Below, piece after piece: positions 48,901 through 57,489 of a DNA stretch of 64,000 nt (position 1 is the first letter of the stretch; the number at the start of each line of letters is the position of its first letter). The notes beneath the pieces are model-generated. The model ran no database searches. It saw nothing but the letters and a program-made list of their open reading frames with translations, and was not told where the DNA came from. The position numbers and the translations under genes are program-made. This DNA comes from Klebsiella pneumoniae (GTDB taxonomy: Bacteria > Pseudomonadota > Gammaproteobacteria > Steroidobacterales > Steroidobacteraceae). The DNA lies in assembly GCA_945873095.1 (NCBI GenBank), contig CAMCBU010000001.1, forward strand, positions 1 to 64,000. Reading direction: 5' to 3'.

Positions 48901-49641
48901 TTCGAACACCTGATACTCGGTGAGTTCGTAGCGGGTCTGCATGTATCCCGTGACATACGCCAGCAGACAGATCCGCTCATCCGGCGTGCACCAAAGATCA
49001 TACGGTGGATGCTTACCGGGCTCGTTGCTGGTGTCATCGCCCTCGCTGGTCTCGATGATGCGGTAATGCAGCGCATCAAAAGTGCCGGCGGCGACCGTGA
49101 TGCGATCTGGACCCACGTACTGCAGGCGCACACCCAACGGGTGACGCATGATCATGGGTCCGGTGGCACCGCGATGATCGAGTGAGCACAGCAGCACGTT
49201 CGTGTAGAGACCGATCCCCGGACCCCGCGTGATGTCGAAGATGCTCATCAACCAGGCATCAGCCTGAATCGGATGGGTGCCAAACGCATCGAGCTTGCCC
49301 TGCAAAGGATAGCGCTGCGAAATGCGACCCTCGGCCACCGTATAGCCCTCGCACTCGGCTTCGGTCTCGGTGAATCGAAACCAACTGGAACCCACGAACC
49401 GATCACCCACGGACAAACGCACGAAGCAATCCTCGGGGCGCCAGTCTTGATCGAGACTGAGCGTCACGTCGCGCATGACGTTCGGGGCATCGTCGATCTC
49501 GGTATAGGCGCGAATGGTGCGGCGACCGTCGCTGTGCACCGTGATGGTGAAGTCCTCCCGACCGCGCTCTACGCCTTTACGACCCTCTTTGTCGCTCGTG
49601 TAGTGCAGTTTGCCTTTGATGCGGCGATGCGGAATGGGCAT
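48892..49641 (-). CDS. Conserved-looking hypothetical protein (249 residues)
   Basis: No family recognised. The sequence is rich in beta-type segments (FTITVHSDGRRTIRAYTEI, VTLSLDQDWRPEDCFVRLSVG) and ends with HPPYDLWCTPDERICLLAYV and YELTEYQVFEP. No signal peptide or membrane helix. A beta-barrel or lipocalin-like binding or isomerase fold is possible. Last gene of the long minus operon with GST, SDR and the Opp-type transporter; six bases from the GST gene. Confidence 0.7.
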   Translation of the reverse strand: MPIPHRRIKGKLHYTSDKEGRKGVERGREDFTITVHSDGRRTIRAYTEIDDAPNVMRDVTLSLDQDWRPEDCFVRLSVGDRFVGSSWFRFTETEAECEGYTVAEGRISQRYPLQGKLDAFGTHPIQADAWLMSIFDITRGPGIGLYTNVLLCSLDHRGATGPMIMRHPLGVRLQYVGPDRITVAAGTFDALHYRIIETSEGDDTSNEPGKHPPYDLWCTPDERICLLAYVTGYMQTRYELTEYQVFEPR

Positions 49642-49647
49642 GGTGAC

Positions 49648-50283
49648 TTACTCCAGTCGAATCAGCGGTTCACGAAACAATTTCTTGCGCGCCAGCGGCT
49701 TGTACCAAGCGGCTAGTGCCGGTCGATCCATCAGCGGGTCGAACTGGGCATCGAGACTCGGGATCGCTGCGGCGACTTGCGCCATCTTCAAGCGCAGGAA
49801 CTGTACGGCACCGACGCCGCGCATCTGGCCGATGTCGAGCTTGCCGTAGCTCGGCACATCCTTCTCCATTTGATCGAGGATGGCGATGATCTTGTGCCAA
49901 CAACGCTCGACGTAGGCCACTCTCTGCTGATCCTGCGGCAGCCAAGACTCGATGATCAGCAACACGAAAGTGTCGAAGAGCCCATCGGCCATCCACGCTT
50001 GGCGTAGCGTGGTCCAACGCTGCGGCCCTTTCGATGGGTACAGCTTGCGCCGACGATGGAGCGAGTCTAGGTATTCATAGATGACCGGGCCACCCGCGAG
50101 GTATTCGCCCGAATCGAGTAGCAGTGTCGGCACCTTGCCGAGTGGATTGACGTTCGCAAGCGGCGTGTCAACGTCGAACGGCTTGGTCGCGACCGCTTCG
50201 ATCTGATCGTGCAACCCGGCGTAGTGGATCAAGGCTTCGACCGTGTGGACATACCCTTTGATCGGCGTGTAGAGCAGCTTCAT
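49648..50283 (-). CDS. Glutathione S-transferase family protein
   Basis: A 211-residue GST-fold protein. N-terminal MKLLYTPIKGYVHTVEALIHYAGL, then NPLGKVPTLLLDSGEYLAGGPVIYEYLDS with the cis-Pro, and a helical C-domain. It is clearly different from the nu-class GST at 47210 (no PNGHKI, no FESGAI). ATG 50283 lies one base after the SDR stop. Glutathione-dependent conjugation, isomerisation or ether cleavage are options. Confidence 0.85.
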   Translation of the reverse strand: MKLLYTPIKGYVHTVEALIHYAGLHDQIEAVATKPFDVDTPLANVNPLGKVPTLLLDSGEYLAGGPVIYEYLDSLHRRRKLYPSKGPQRWTTLRQAWMADGLFDTFVLLIIESWLPQDQQRVAYVERCWHKIIAILDQMEKDVPSYGKLDIGQMRGVGAVQFLRLKMAQVAAAIPSLDAQFDPLMDRPALAAWYKPLARKKLFREPLIRLE

Positions 50284-50284
50284 G

Positions 50285-51115
50285 TCAATGCACCTCTTGA
50301 CCGCCCGACACATTCATCGCCTCGGCCGTGATGTAATCCGCCTCGGCCGAACAAAGAAATACACACGCCTTGGCGGTGTCCTCGGCAAGGCCGACCCGCC
50401 CGAGCGGGATGCGTGAACGCATCTCCGTCAGATAATCGTCGATCGTCTGACCTCGCTGCTCGGCACGCAGCGCGTTCTGCACGCCACCCAATCCCGTCGT
50501 CACGTGGTTCGGACAGATCGCGTTCACCGTGATGTTGTGACGCCCGAGTTCCAACGCCGCGCTGCGCGTGAAGCCGATCATGCCGTGCTTGGATGCCGCG
50601 TAGGCGGACAGATACATCGAACCGGATTTGGCCGCCACGCTCGCGATGTTGATGATGCGTCCGCCTCGGCCCTGCTCGATCATCACTTGCGCTGCGTGTT
50701 TACTGCACAGAAAAGCGCCGGTGAGATTCACCCCGAGGACGAGATCCCAACGCGCGAGCGGCATCTCGGTGAACGGCGCCATGAGATAACCCACACCCGC
50801 GTTGTTGACGAGGATATCGAGACCCCCATAGGTCGACTTCGCAAACGCAACCGCCCCCTGAACCTGCGTCTCGTTGCGCACATCGAGCACACAAGCTGTG
50901 GCCTCACCGCCCGCTGCACGGATCTGCGCGACCACCTCATCGAGTTCGCTTCGAGTGCCGATGCGATCCGCAGGCAAATCCGCCGCCGGGTAGCCAAGAT
51001 CGGTCACGATCACTTTGGCGCCTTCGCTTGCGAGGCGCTGACATATCGCCTCGCCCAAGCCTTTGCGCCGACCCGCACCCGTGACGAGCGCCACCTTGTC
51101 AGCCAATCGTTTCAA
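50285..51115 (-). CDS. Short-chain dehydrogenase/reductase
   Basis: Classical SDR of 276 residues: VTGAGRRKGLGEAI (cofactor loop), NNAGVGYLMAP, INIASVAAKSGSMYLSAYAASKHG with Ser, Tyr and Lys, and NAICPNHVTTGL. The start is TTG 51115 with GAGGAG seven bases upstream; an ATG further up leads to an immediate stop. Alcohol or keto oxidoreduction in the catabolic operon is likely. Confidence 0.9.
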   Translation of the reverse strand: MKRLADKVALVTGAGRRKGLGEAICQRLASEGAKVIVTDLGYPAADLPADRIGTRSELDEVVAQIRAAGGEATACVLDVRNETQVQGAVAFAKSTYGGLDILVNNAGVGYLMAPFTEMPLARWDLVLGVNLTGAFLCSKHAAQVMIEQGRGGRIINIASVAAKSGSMYLSAYAASKHGMIGFTRSAALELGRHNITVNAICPNHVTTGLGGVQNALRAEQRGQTIDDYLTEMRSRIPLGRVGLAEDTAKACVFLCSAEADYITAEAMNVSGGQEVH

Positions 51116-51155
51116 TTTATGACTCCTCGGTCATGACTCTTCGGCATGACGCTCG

Positions 51156-52136
51156 TCATCTCTCGCGCCAACGCCAGCACGCAACCTGATGCCCCTCACG
51201 AACCTCATCGAAGGTTGGAGCCGTCGCGGCGCACTGCGACTCCGCCATCGGACAGCGCGTGCGAAACACGCAACCTGAAGGTGGTGACAACGGCGAGGGC
51301 AACTCTCCGCCGAGGGCTGTGCCTAGTCGTAACGGCTGCACCGTGGGATCGGGGATCGGTACCGCCGCCAACAAGCCGCGGGTATACGGGTGGCGCGGAT
51401 CGGCATACAGGCGCTCGGTCGGCGCCAGTTCCATCGGCTTGCCGAGATACAGTACGAGCACGCGTTCACACAACTTGCGCACGACGGCAAGGTTGTGACT
51501 GACGAACAAGATGCTCATCCCGAAATCGCGCTTGAGGTCTTGCAGCAAATTGACGATCTGCGCCTGGATCGACACATCGAGCGCACTGACCGGTTCGTCA
51601 CAGACCAACAGCTTCGGTCGTAGCACCATCGCCCGCGCGATGCCGATGCGCTGACACTGACCACCGCTGAACTCGTGCGGGTAACGATTGATGACATCGG
51701 GCGACAAACCCACCCGACGCAGCATATCGGTCACGCGTTCGCGACGCTCTGCCCGCGAGAGCTCGGGCGCATGCACTCGCAGCGGTTCGGCCACGATCTC
51801 ACCCACCGTCATACGCGGATCGAGACTCGCCAACGGATCCTGAAAGACGATTTGCAGATCGCGACGGAGCGGTCGCACCCGACGGGTCGACCAGCCCTCG
51901 ATCGACTGACCCATCCACACGATTTGCCCAGCCGTGCTTGGTACCAAACGAAGAATCGCACGGGCCAGTGTTGATTTGCCGCAACCGGATTCACCCACGA
52001 TACCGAGTGCCTCACCGGCTTGCAGCTCGAAGTCGACGCCGTCGACCGCGCGCAGTTGCGCCGGTTTGCCGAACAGCGCAGCGCCCACGGGAAACCACAC
52101 CCGCAAGTTACGGATACGCAGCAAAGGTTCAGTCAT
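51156..52136 (-). CDS. Opp/Dpp-type ABC transporter ATPase (OppF-like)
   Basis: One of the two ATPases of a peptide/nickel-type ABC importer, 326 residues. Walker A GESGCGKSTLARA, signature FSGGQCQRIGIARA and Walker B LLVCDEPVSALD are intact. The C-terminal oligopeptide-transporter extension has Cys in SGCVFRTRCPMAESQC, resembling the Fe-S binding Cys of recent Dpp/Opp structures. Its ATG lies eight bases inside the OppD-like gene. Confidence 0.93.
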   Translation of the reverse strand: MTEPLLRIRNLRVWFPVGAALFGKPAQLRAVDGVDFELQAGEALGIVGESGCGKSTLARAILRLVPSTAGQIVWMGQSIEGWSTRRVRPLRRDLQIVFQDPLASLDPRMTVGEIVAEPLRVHAPELSRAERRERVTDMLRRVGLSPDVINRYPHEFSGGQCQRIGIARAMVLRPKLLVCDEPVSALDVSIQAQIVNLLQDLKRDFGMSILFVSHNLAVVRKLCERVLVLYLGKPMELAPTERLYADPRHPYTRGLLAAVPIPDPTVQPLRLGTALGGELPSPLSPPSGCVFRTRCPMAESQCAATAPTFDEVREGHQVACWRWRER

Positions 52137-53121
52137 GGGCCTCGACTCGAACAGAATCGACTCCAACAGGGAAATGACAGGCAACCGCCCTACCCGCCGT
52201 CGCAGTCAACGCCGGGCGCAGGGTGGTACAACGCTCGGCGGCGAGCGCGCAGCGCGGATGGAATGCGCAACCACTCGGTAAATGACGCGGGTTCGGCGGT
52301 TGGCCGCCGATGGCCTGCAAAGGCGCGTTGCCCACTTCGTCGATCCGGGGCATGGATGCCAACAAGGCGCGGGTATACGGATGCTGCGGCGCCAGCAAAA
52401 TATCTTTGACGCCGCCTTGCTCGACGATTCGACCGCCGTACATCACCACGACCCGATCGGCGATCCCAGCCACCACCCCGAGATCGTGGGTGACGAGTAC
52501 CATTGACATACCTCGATCACGCTTCAACTGGGCGAGTAGCGCCAAGATCTGCGCCTGAATCGTGACATCGAGCGCCGTCGTGGGCTCATCAGCGATCAAC
52601 ACCGCAGGATCACAGGCCAGTGCGATTGCGATCATCACGCGCTGGCGCATACCGCCGGAGAGTTCGTGCGGGTATTGATCGAGACGTCGCTCGGCGTCGG
52701 TCACCTGCACGAGTCGCAGCAGCTCCAGTGCGCGCTGTCGCGCCTGCGCCTTGGAGAATCCACGGTGACGAAGCAACGATTCGCCGATCTGATCGACGAC
52801 TCGCAGATGCGGGGTCAACGAGGTCATCGGGTCTTGGAAAATCATGGCGAGCTTCGCACCGCGAACGGCATTCAGCGCTTCGCGATCGTCGCCGAGCAAC
52901 TCCAGCTCGCCCAGTCGCGCGGAACCGCCCACCGCGGCATTCCCCGCGAGCAAACCCATGACGGCCAAAAACGATTGGCTCTTGCCGGCGCCGGATTCAC
53001 CGACGATGCCGACACACTCACCGGCGGCCAGCTCCAGCGAGAATTCATTGACGGCCGGAACCACCCCATCGGGGGTTGCAAAGCGCACGGCGAGATCGCG
53101 GATCGACAGCATGGCGCTCAT
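52129..53121 (-). CDS. Opp/Dpp-type ABC transporter ATPase (OppD-like)
   Basis: Second ATPase of the importer, 330 residues: Walker [17 protein letters not shown], signature [14 protein letters not shown], Walker [13 protein letters not shown], switch His in LVTHDLG. The C-terminal extension [16 protein letters not shown] also keeps the Cys cluster. ATG 53121 overlaps the permease gene by four bases. Confidence 0.93.
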   Translation of the reverse strand: MSAMLSIRDLAVRFATPDGVVPAVNEFSLELAAGECVGIVGESGAGKSQSFLAVMGLLAGNAAVGGSARLGELELLGDDREALNAVRGAKLAMIFQDPMTSLTPHLRVVDQIGESLLRHRGFSKAQARQRALELLRLVQVTDAERRLDQYPHELSGGMRQRVMIAIALACDPAVLIADEPTTALDVTIQAQILALLAQLKRDRGMSMVLVTHDLGVVAGIADRVVVMYGGRIVEQGGVKDILLAPQHPYTRALLASMPRIDEVGNAPLQAIGGQPPNPRHLPSGCAFHPRCALAAERCTTLRPALTATAGRAVACHFPVGVDSVRVEAHD

Positions 53122-53990
53122 CGTTCGCGCGGATCGAGCGCATCGCGCAATCCGTCACCGAGAAAGTTGAAGCAGGTGAGCAACGTGACGAGGAACCCCG
53201 CCGGGACGAGCAGCATCCAAACGGCCGACTCCATTTCTTGCGCGCCCTCATTGATCAGACTGCCGAGACTCGCCTGCGGCTCCTGCACACCGAGCCCGAG
53301 GAACGACAAGAAGCTTTCGAACAGGATCATCTGCGGGATCGTGAGCGTCGCGTAGATGATCACCGGTCCGATCACGTTCGGTACGATATGCCGCGCCAAG
53401 ATCGACCCGGTGCTAACGCCTGAAGCGAGCGCGGCCTCGATGAACTCCTTACGTTTGAGCGACAGCGTTTGGCCACGCACGATCCGCGCCATCGTCAACC
53501 ACCCCACCGCGCCGATGGCGAGGAACAGCACCAAGATGTTGCCGCGATCGAACAACGTCGAGAGGATGATGACGATGAAGATGTAGGGCAGCGAATAGAG
53601 GATGTCGACGAAGCGCATCATCAAATTATCGACACGACCACCGAGATAACCCGCAGTGGCGCCGAAAGCCACGCCGATACACAGCGATACCAAGGTCGCA
53701 AGCAAACCGATCTGCAGAGAGATCTGAACCCCCGCGAGTGTGCGCACATAGAGGTCACGCCCCAAGCGATCCGTACCCAACCAATGATCATTCGGGCCAC
53801 CGGGCGGCACCGCCATGTGGTCCCAATCGATCGCATCGAAAGGATGCGGCGATAGAACCGGGCCGATGAACGCCAGTAAACTGATCAGTACGATCATAGC
53901 CGCCGAGACCATCGCGGCCCGATTGCGTCGCAAGCGGCGCCATGCATCGGCCCAAAAGCCGCGTGCGGTCGGTTGCGCCGACTCAGTCAT
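53118..53990 (-). CDS. Opp/Dpp-type ABC transporter permease (OppC-like)
   Basis: Inner-membrane permease with six predicted helices, 290 residues. The N-terminal DAWRRLRRNRAAMVSAAMIVLISLLAFIGP is typical of OppC/DppC, and VLGLGVQEPQASLGSLINEG near the C-terminus is the coupling-helix region. Overlaps its partner permease gene by eight bases. Confidence 0.92.
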   Translation of the reverse strand: MTESAQPTARGFWADAWRRLRRNRAAMVSAAMIVLISLLAFIGPVLSPHPFDAIDWDHMAVPPGGPNDHWLGTDRLGRDLYVRTLAGVQISLQIGLLATLVSLCIGVAFGATAGYLGGRVDNLMMRFVDILYSLPYIFIVIILSTLFDRGNILVLFLAIGAVGWLTMARIVRGQTLSLKRKEFIEAALASGVSTGSILARHIVPNVIGPVIIYATLTIPQMILFESFLSFLGLGVQEPQASLGSLINEGAQEMESAVWMLLVPAGFLVTLLTCFNFLGDGLRDALDPRER

Positions 53991-54906
53991 AGCGAACCCT
54001 CGGGTCGAGCCACCCGTAGAGCAAATCGGCCAAAAGATTCAGCGTCAAGGTCAAGCCACCGTAGACCACGATCATGCCCATCACGAGCGTGTAATCCCGA
54101 TTGATGGCCCCTTGCACCAGATAGCGACCGCTGCCCGGCAATCCGAAGACCGTCTCAACGACCAGCGATCCGGTGATCACGAATGCCGTGGCTGGCCCCA
54201 AATAGCTCACCACCGGCAACAGCGCGGGACGCAAGGCATGACGCAAGATCACCTGTCGCTCAGGCAGTCCTTTGGCGCGCGCCGTCCGTACGAAATTCGT
54301 GCGCAGCACCTCGAGCAGACTGCCGCGCGTTAAACGAGCGATGTAGGCGATGACCGGCAAGGCCAAAGTAACGACCGGCAGTACGAGATAGCGATACTCG
54401 CCGGCCTCCCATCCCGCGACGGGGAACCAACGCAACTGCAAACCGAAGATGAGCGCGAACAGCGGACCGGTCACGAAACTCGGCAAGGCGATCCCGAGCA
54501 CCGCGACGGCCATGATCCCGTAGTCGGTCGGACTGTTCTGCCGCAAGGCCGCCACGGTCCCAAGCGGGATACCGATCAGCAACGCCAGCAGGACGGCCGA
54601 TAAGCCGAGCATGAGACTGACCGGTAGGCCCTGCGCGATCAGTTCTGTGACCGTGAAATCTTTGAACTTGTACGAGGGACCAAAGTCGCCCTGCGCGAGA
54701 CCACCGAGATAGCGTGCAAATTGCTCGGGTAGCGGCTTGTCGAGGCCGTAGGCTGCCTCCAAGTTCGCCTTCACCTCGGGTGGCAGCGTCTGTTCCTCAT
54801 CGAACGGACCACCCGGCGCTAGCCGAATCACGAAGAACGACAACGCAATGATGATGAACAGCGTCGGAATGACGCCGAAGATACGACGTAGCGCGTAACG
54901 CAGCAC
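53983..54906 (-). CDS. Opp/Dpp-type ABC transporter permease (OppB-like)
   Basis: Partner permease, 307 residues: RYALRRIFGVIPTLFIIIALSFFVIRLAPGGPF at the start, ARAKGLPERQVILRHALRPALLP (EAA-like loop) and GLPGSGRYLVQGAINRDYTLVMG at the end. GTG start, six bases after the HapK-like gene. No substrate-binding protein gene precedes or follows the four transporter genes. Confidence 0.92.
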   Translation of the reverse strand: MLRYALRRIFGVIPTLFIIIALSFFVIRLAPGGPFDEEQTLPPEVKANLEAAYGLDKPLPEQFARYLGGLAQGDFGPSYKFKDFTVTELIAQGLPVSLMLGLSAVLLALLIGIPLGTVAALRQNSPTDYGIMAVAVLGIALPSFVTGPLFALIFGLQLRWFPVAGWEAGEYRYLVLPVVTLALPVIAYIARLTRGSLLEVLRTNFVRTARAKGLPERQVILRHALRPALLPVVSYLGPATAFVITGSLVVETVFGLPGSGRYLVQGAINRDYTLVMGMIVVYGGLTLTLNLLADLLYGWLDPRVRYD

Positions 54907-54912
54907 GACGTG

Positions 54913-55218
54913 CTACAGGTTTTCGGTGATGATGAACTGCGGCGAGTCGGCGAATTCTCGAAACTGTGCGGCCACCTGCTGCATCTTCTCCGTCGCCACA
55001 TCCGCCCCTAGCTGCTCGAGGCTCTTCAAATCGATGATCTCGAGATAGGCGTAGGGCGAGGCGCCACCGCCGAGCAGCCCACTCGCCTTGAGCAGCTCGA
55101 ACCGATTGACCGACGGCAACGCGTTGACGATCGGCAAGTCGGTGTCGCGCGCGAAGCGCTCGTAGGCTTCGACATTGACGCCGGATTTCAAATTGAACAG
55201 CACGACGATTTTCGTCAC
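54913..55218 (-). CDS. REDY-like / HapK-type small alpha-beta barrel protein
   Basis: A 101-residue protein with the ferredoxin-like dimeric barrel pattern: MTKIVVLFNLKSGVNVEAYERFARDTDLPIVNALPSV, then YAYLEIIDLKSLEQLG. It resembles HapK-like (REDY) or Dabb/EthD-type proteins; the assignment rests on recall of the general pattern. GTG start with a strong AAGGGGGA site. These proteins often sit with enzymes acting on polyketide-like or aromatic compounds. Confidence 0.6.
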   Translation of the reverse strand: MTKIVVLFNLKSGVNVEAYERFARDTDLPIVNALPSVNRFELLKASGLLGGGASPYAYLEIIDLKSLEQLGADVATEKMQQVAAQFREFADSPQFIITENL

Positions 55219-55283
55219 GGATCCCCCTTCCTTGAGACGAGGCGCAAGCAGATGCGCGGTCGGAGTCTAGGGGCCTCGCGCCA

Positions 55284-55325
55284 ATCGCTGCAAGCGATGG
55301 CCGGCCGCCGGTCAGACGACCGGCG
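55284..55325 (-). other. Two consecutive stem-loops at the end of the VOC gene
   Basis: CGCCGGTC (55306-55313) pairs with 55318-55325 across a 4-base loop and spans the VOC stop codon. Just beyond, ATCGCT (55284-55289) pairs with AGCGAT (55293-55298) across three bases. No T-run follows. In the 93-base gap before the HapK-like gene they may mark an mRNA processing point within the operon. Confidence 0.55.
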
Positions 55326-55794
55326 TGAATCCCATGAGGCTCACCGGAATCCCATCTGGATCCAGCAAGATCAACTCCTCGAAAGTGCCGTCGGCGCGCG
55401 CGTACGCCGTCGGCCCAGCCATGATCGTTACACCCTCGAGCGAGCCGAGCTTGGCGGCGATCTCACTCACGGCAGGAGTTTCGAACACGAGCGTGGCCTG
55501 GCCGTAGAGGGGGAACTGCCGCGGACTGCCGGTATCAGCCATCGGGCGCGGCGCCGTATCGCGAATTTCATATAGCCCTATCCAACCGAACGCTTCACCG
55601 GAGCGACCGAGATGCACGATGCGCAGGCTCGCCTGTTCCAGTCCAACCATGTTCGCGATGGCTGCGCCTTGCAGTTGCTTCTCTTCGAGCACCTCGAGGC
55701 CGAGTACGTCGCGATAGAGCGCGAGTGAACGCTCGAGGTTTCGCACCCAGAGCGTGACCCGCTTCAATGGCGGCACCACAACCGACTCGGTCAC
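55312..55794 (-). CDS. Single-domain VOC (glyoxalase-like) protein
   Basis: A 160-residue VOC protein: RVTLWVRNLERSLALYRDVLGLEVLEEK at the N-terminus and DGTFEELILLDPDGIPVSLMGF at the end, the usual metal-binding Glu region. GTG 55794 overlaps the FAD oxidase stop as GTGA, and the much longer open frame upstream is antisense to nothing but inside the oxidase gene, so it is rejected. Role unknown; lyase, isomerase or binding functions are possible. Confidence 0.82.
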   Translation of the reverse strand: MTESVVVPPLKRVTLWVRNLERSLALYRDVLGLEVLEEKQLQGAAIANMVGLEQASLRIVHLGRSGEAFGWIGLYEIRDTAPRPMADTGSPRQFPLYGQATLVFETPAVSEIAAKLGSLEGVTIMAGPTAYARADGTFEELILLDPDGIPVSLMGFTPVV

Positions 55795-57392
55795 AGCCCA
55801 AGACAGCCCGGATTCATACGCCCCGCCGGATCGAAGTGCTGCTTGAGCGACTTCAGCAAGCTTGCCGCCGACGGCTCGAGTGATTCCTGATAGCGGTAGA
55901 ACTTGCCGATCTGAAAGCTGACCGCACCGGCTTGCATGAACGCCTCGGCCAGATCGCCACGCAGCACAGCGACCGCCGCTGCCGCGGCTGCGTTGGGCTC
56001 GAACTTCGGTAGCTTGGCGAGGTAGCCCGCGTCGAGCACGCGCTCGTGGAAGCTGAGACGCGCATCGGGCCAATACAGCACGGGCTCAATCAACGCGGCC
56101 GAGCCCGCGATCGTGGCACAAAGATAACCGCGATCGATCTCGTGCTGCCGCATCGCGTCGGCGTGCTTGGCGAACACGGCCTCGCATTGCTCGTACATCG
56201 AGAGCGTCTGCGAGAACGGCACCGAGCCATGCACCGGAACCCATCGCTCACCACCGGGTCCCAACATGCTGTTGAGTTCGGCGAACGGATTCGCGCGCAT
56301 GACTTTCGGTACGGTGTTTTCAACCTCAACACCCTCGCGCGACATGATCTTGCGCACGATGGCCGCCTTCGCGTCGGCATCCGTGGCATCGCGCCCATCT
56401 ACCGACAGGTGCACGGAGAAAGTCCCCTCCTCGAGAAAGTGGCGCCCCGCCATGACGACCTTGGCGCCTTCCTTCAAGCCCTTGAGCAGGGAGCCCGAGT
56501 TCTGCACCACCTGACCGAGCGCTTTCACGTCAGCCGTGAGGCTGCTGCGCTTCATACGCACGGCCTGCAACCCGGGGTCAAAGCCGAACTGCTCGGAAGC
56601 CACATCCGCGCGAGCCACATCGGCCATCGCTCGGAACAAGGGGCCCGCTTCGCGGAACGTGAACGAAAGATAACGACTCTCGGGCAGCGGCCGAATCAGG
56701 CGGAAGGTGGCCCGCGTCTTGATGCCGAGCGCACCGCAATCCGAGAGGAACATGCCGAGCAGATCAGGTCCGATCTGCCGAAAGAACGGCTCGCCGTTCT
56801 TGTTGGCGTGACTGCCGAGCTTGAGCACGGTGCCATCAACGAGCACGACATCGAGACCAATGACGCTCTCGGCGACCGGACCATAGCGACCGGAACCCAG
56901 AAACATGCTGCCCTGCGACAAGGCGCCGCCGACGGACGAACGCAGGCCTGAGAGCGGGCCGTAGAACGGCGTGCGCACGCCATGCGGCTCGAGTGCATCG
57001 AACAGATCCTTCCAAGTGGAGCCGCACTCGACGGTGACGTAACAGTCTTCCGCATCGATGGCGATCACGCGATTCATCGCGAGCAAATCCACCATGATCG
57101 AATTTGCGCGCGCCGGAAGATAACCATCGGTGTAGGACATGCCGCCGCCACGCGGCACCACCGGCAACTTGCTCGGCTCGATCGCGCGCAGCGCCGCAGA
57201 CAACTGCTCGGTGGATTGCGGACGAATCACCGCCGCGGGCAACTGACCACTGCGATAGACGTCTTGCGAATAAAAAGCCAGCTCGGCAGGCGCGGTGATG
57301 ACGGCCGCCTCGCCGAGCACTTGTCGCAGATTCGCCAAAGCGGTCGGAACAGCGGATTCGGCGGAGATCGGCACCACGGTTTGCATACTCAT
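55791..57392 (-). CDS. FAD-linked oxidase/dehydrogenase (PCMH-type FAD domain)
   Basis: A 533-residue flavoprotein. The FAD-binding PCMH domain has VIRPQSTEQL, VPRGGGMSYTDGYLP, VTVECGSTWKDLFDAL and RTPFYGPLSGLRSSVGGALSQG; the C-terminal cap ends DPAGRMNPGCLGL, common in the VAO/GlcD superfamily. Candidate substrates are hydroxy acids or phenolic alcohols. GAGG lies four bases before the ATG. A paralogue begins at 63556 with the same YTDGY and RTPF(F)GP(F)SGL blocks. First gene of a ten-gene minus array running to 48892. Confidence 0.87.
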   Translation of the reverse strand: MSMQTVVPISAESAVPTALANLRQVLGEAAVITAPAELAFYSQDVYRSGQLPAAVIRPQSTEQLSAALRAIEPSKLPVVPRGGGMSYTDGYLPARANSIMVDLLAMNRVIAIDAEDCYVTVECGSTWKDLFDALEPHGVRTPFYGPLSGLRSSVGGALSQGSMFLGSGRYGPVAESVIGLDVVLVDGTVLKLGSHANKNGEPFFRQIGPDLLGMFLSDCGALGIKTRATFRLIRPLPESRYLSFTFREAGPLFRAMADVARADVASEQFGFDPGLQAVRMKRSSLTADVKALGQVVQNSGSLLKGLKEGAKVVMAGRHFLEEGTFSVHLSVDGRDATDADAKAAIVRKIMSREGVEVENTVPKVMRANPFAELNSMLGPGGERWVPVHGSVPFSQTLSMYEQCEAVFAKHADAMRQHEIDRGYLCATIAGSAALIEPVLYWPDARLSFHERVLDAGYLAKLPKFEPNAAAAAAVAVLRGDLAEAFMQAGAVSFQIGKFYRYQESLEPSAASLLKSLKQHFDPAGRMNPGCLGL

Positions 57393-57489
57393 CGATCCTC
57401 AAAAAGTTCAAGTGGGCGCGGCCGAGTTTAGTCGCGGCAGCGCGCGTTGAGGCCGATGTTAATATCCAGCGGCCATCAGGCAGGTTCCC
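57393..57489. promoter_or_regulatory. Divergent promoter region between two flavoprotein genes
   Basis: A 97-bp gap between the FAD oxidase (minus) and the fumarate-reductase-type flavoprotein (plus). It contains the only short AT-rich element nearby, TTAATAT at 57459-57465, usable as a -10 on either strand, without a clear -35. The GAGG site at its left end serves the oxidase. Confidence 0.4.
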
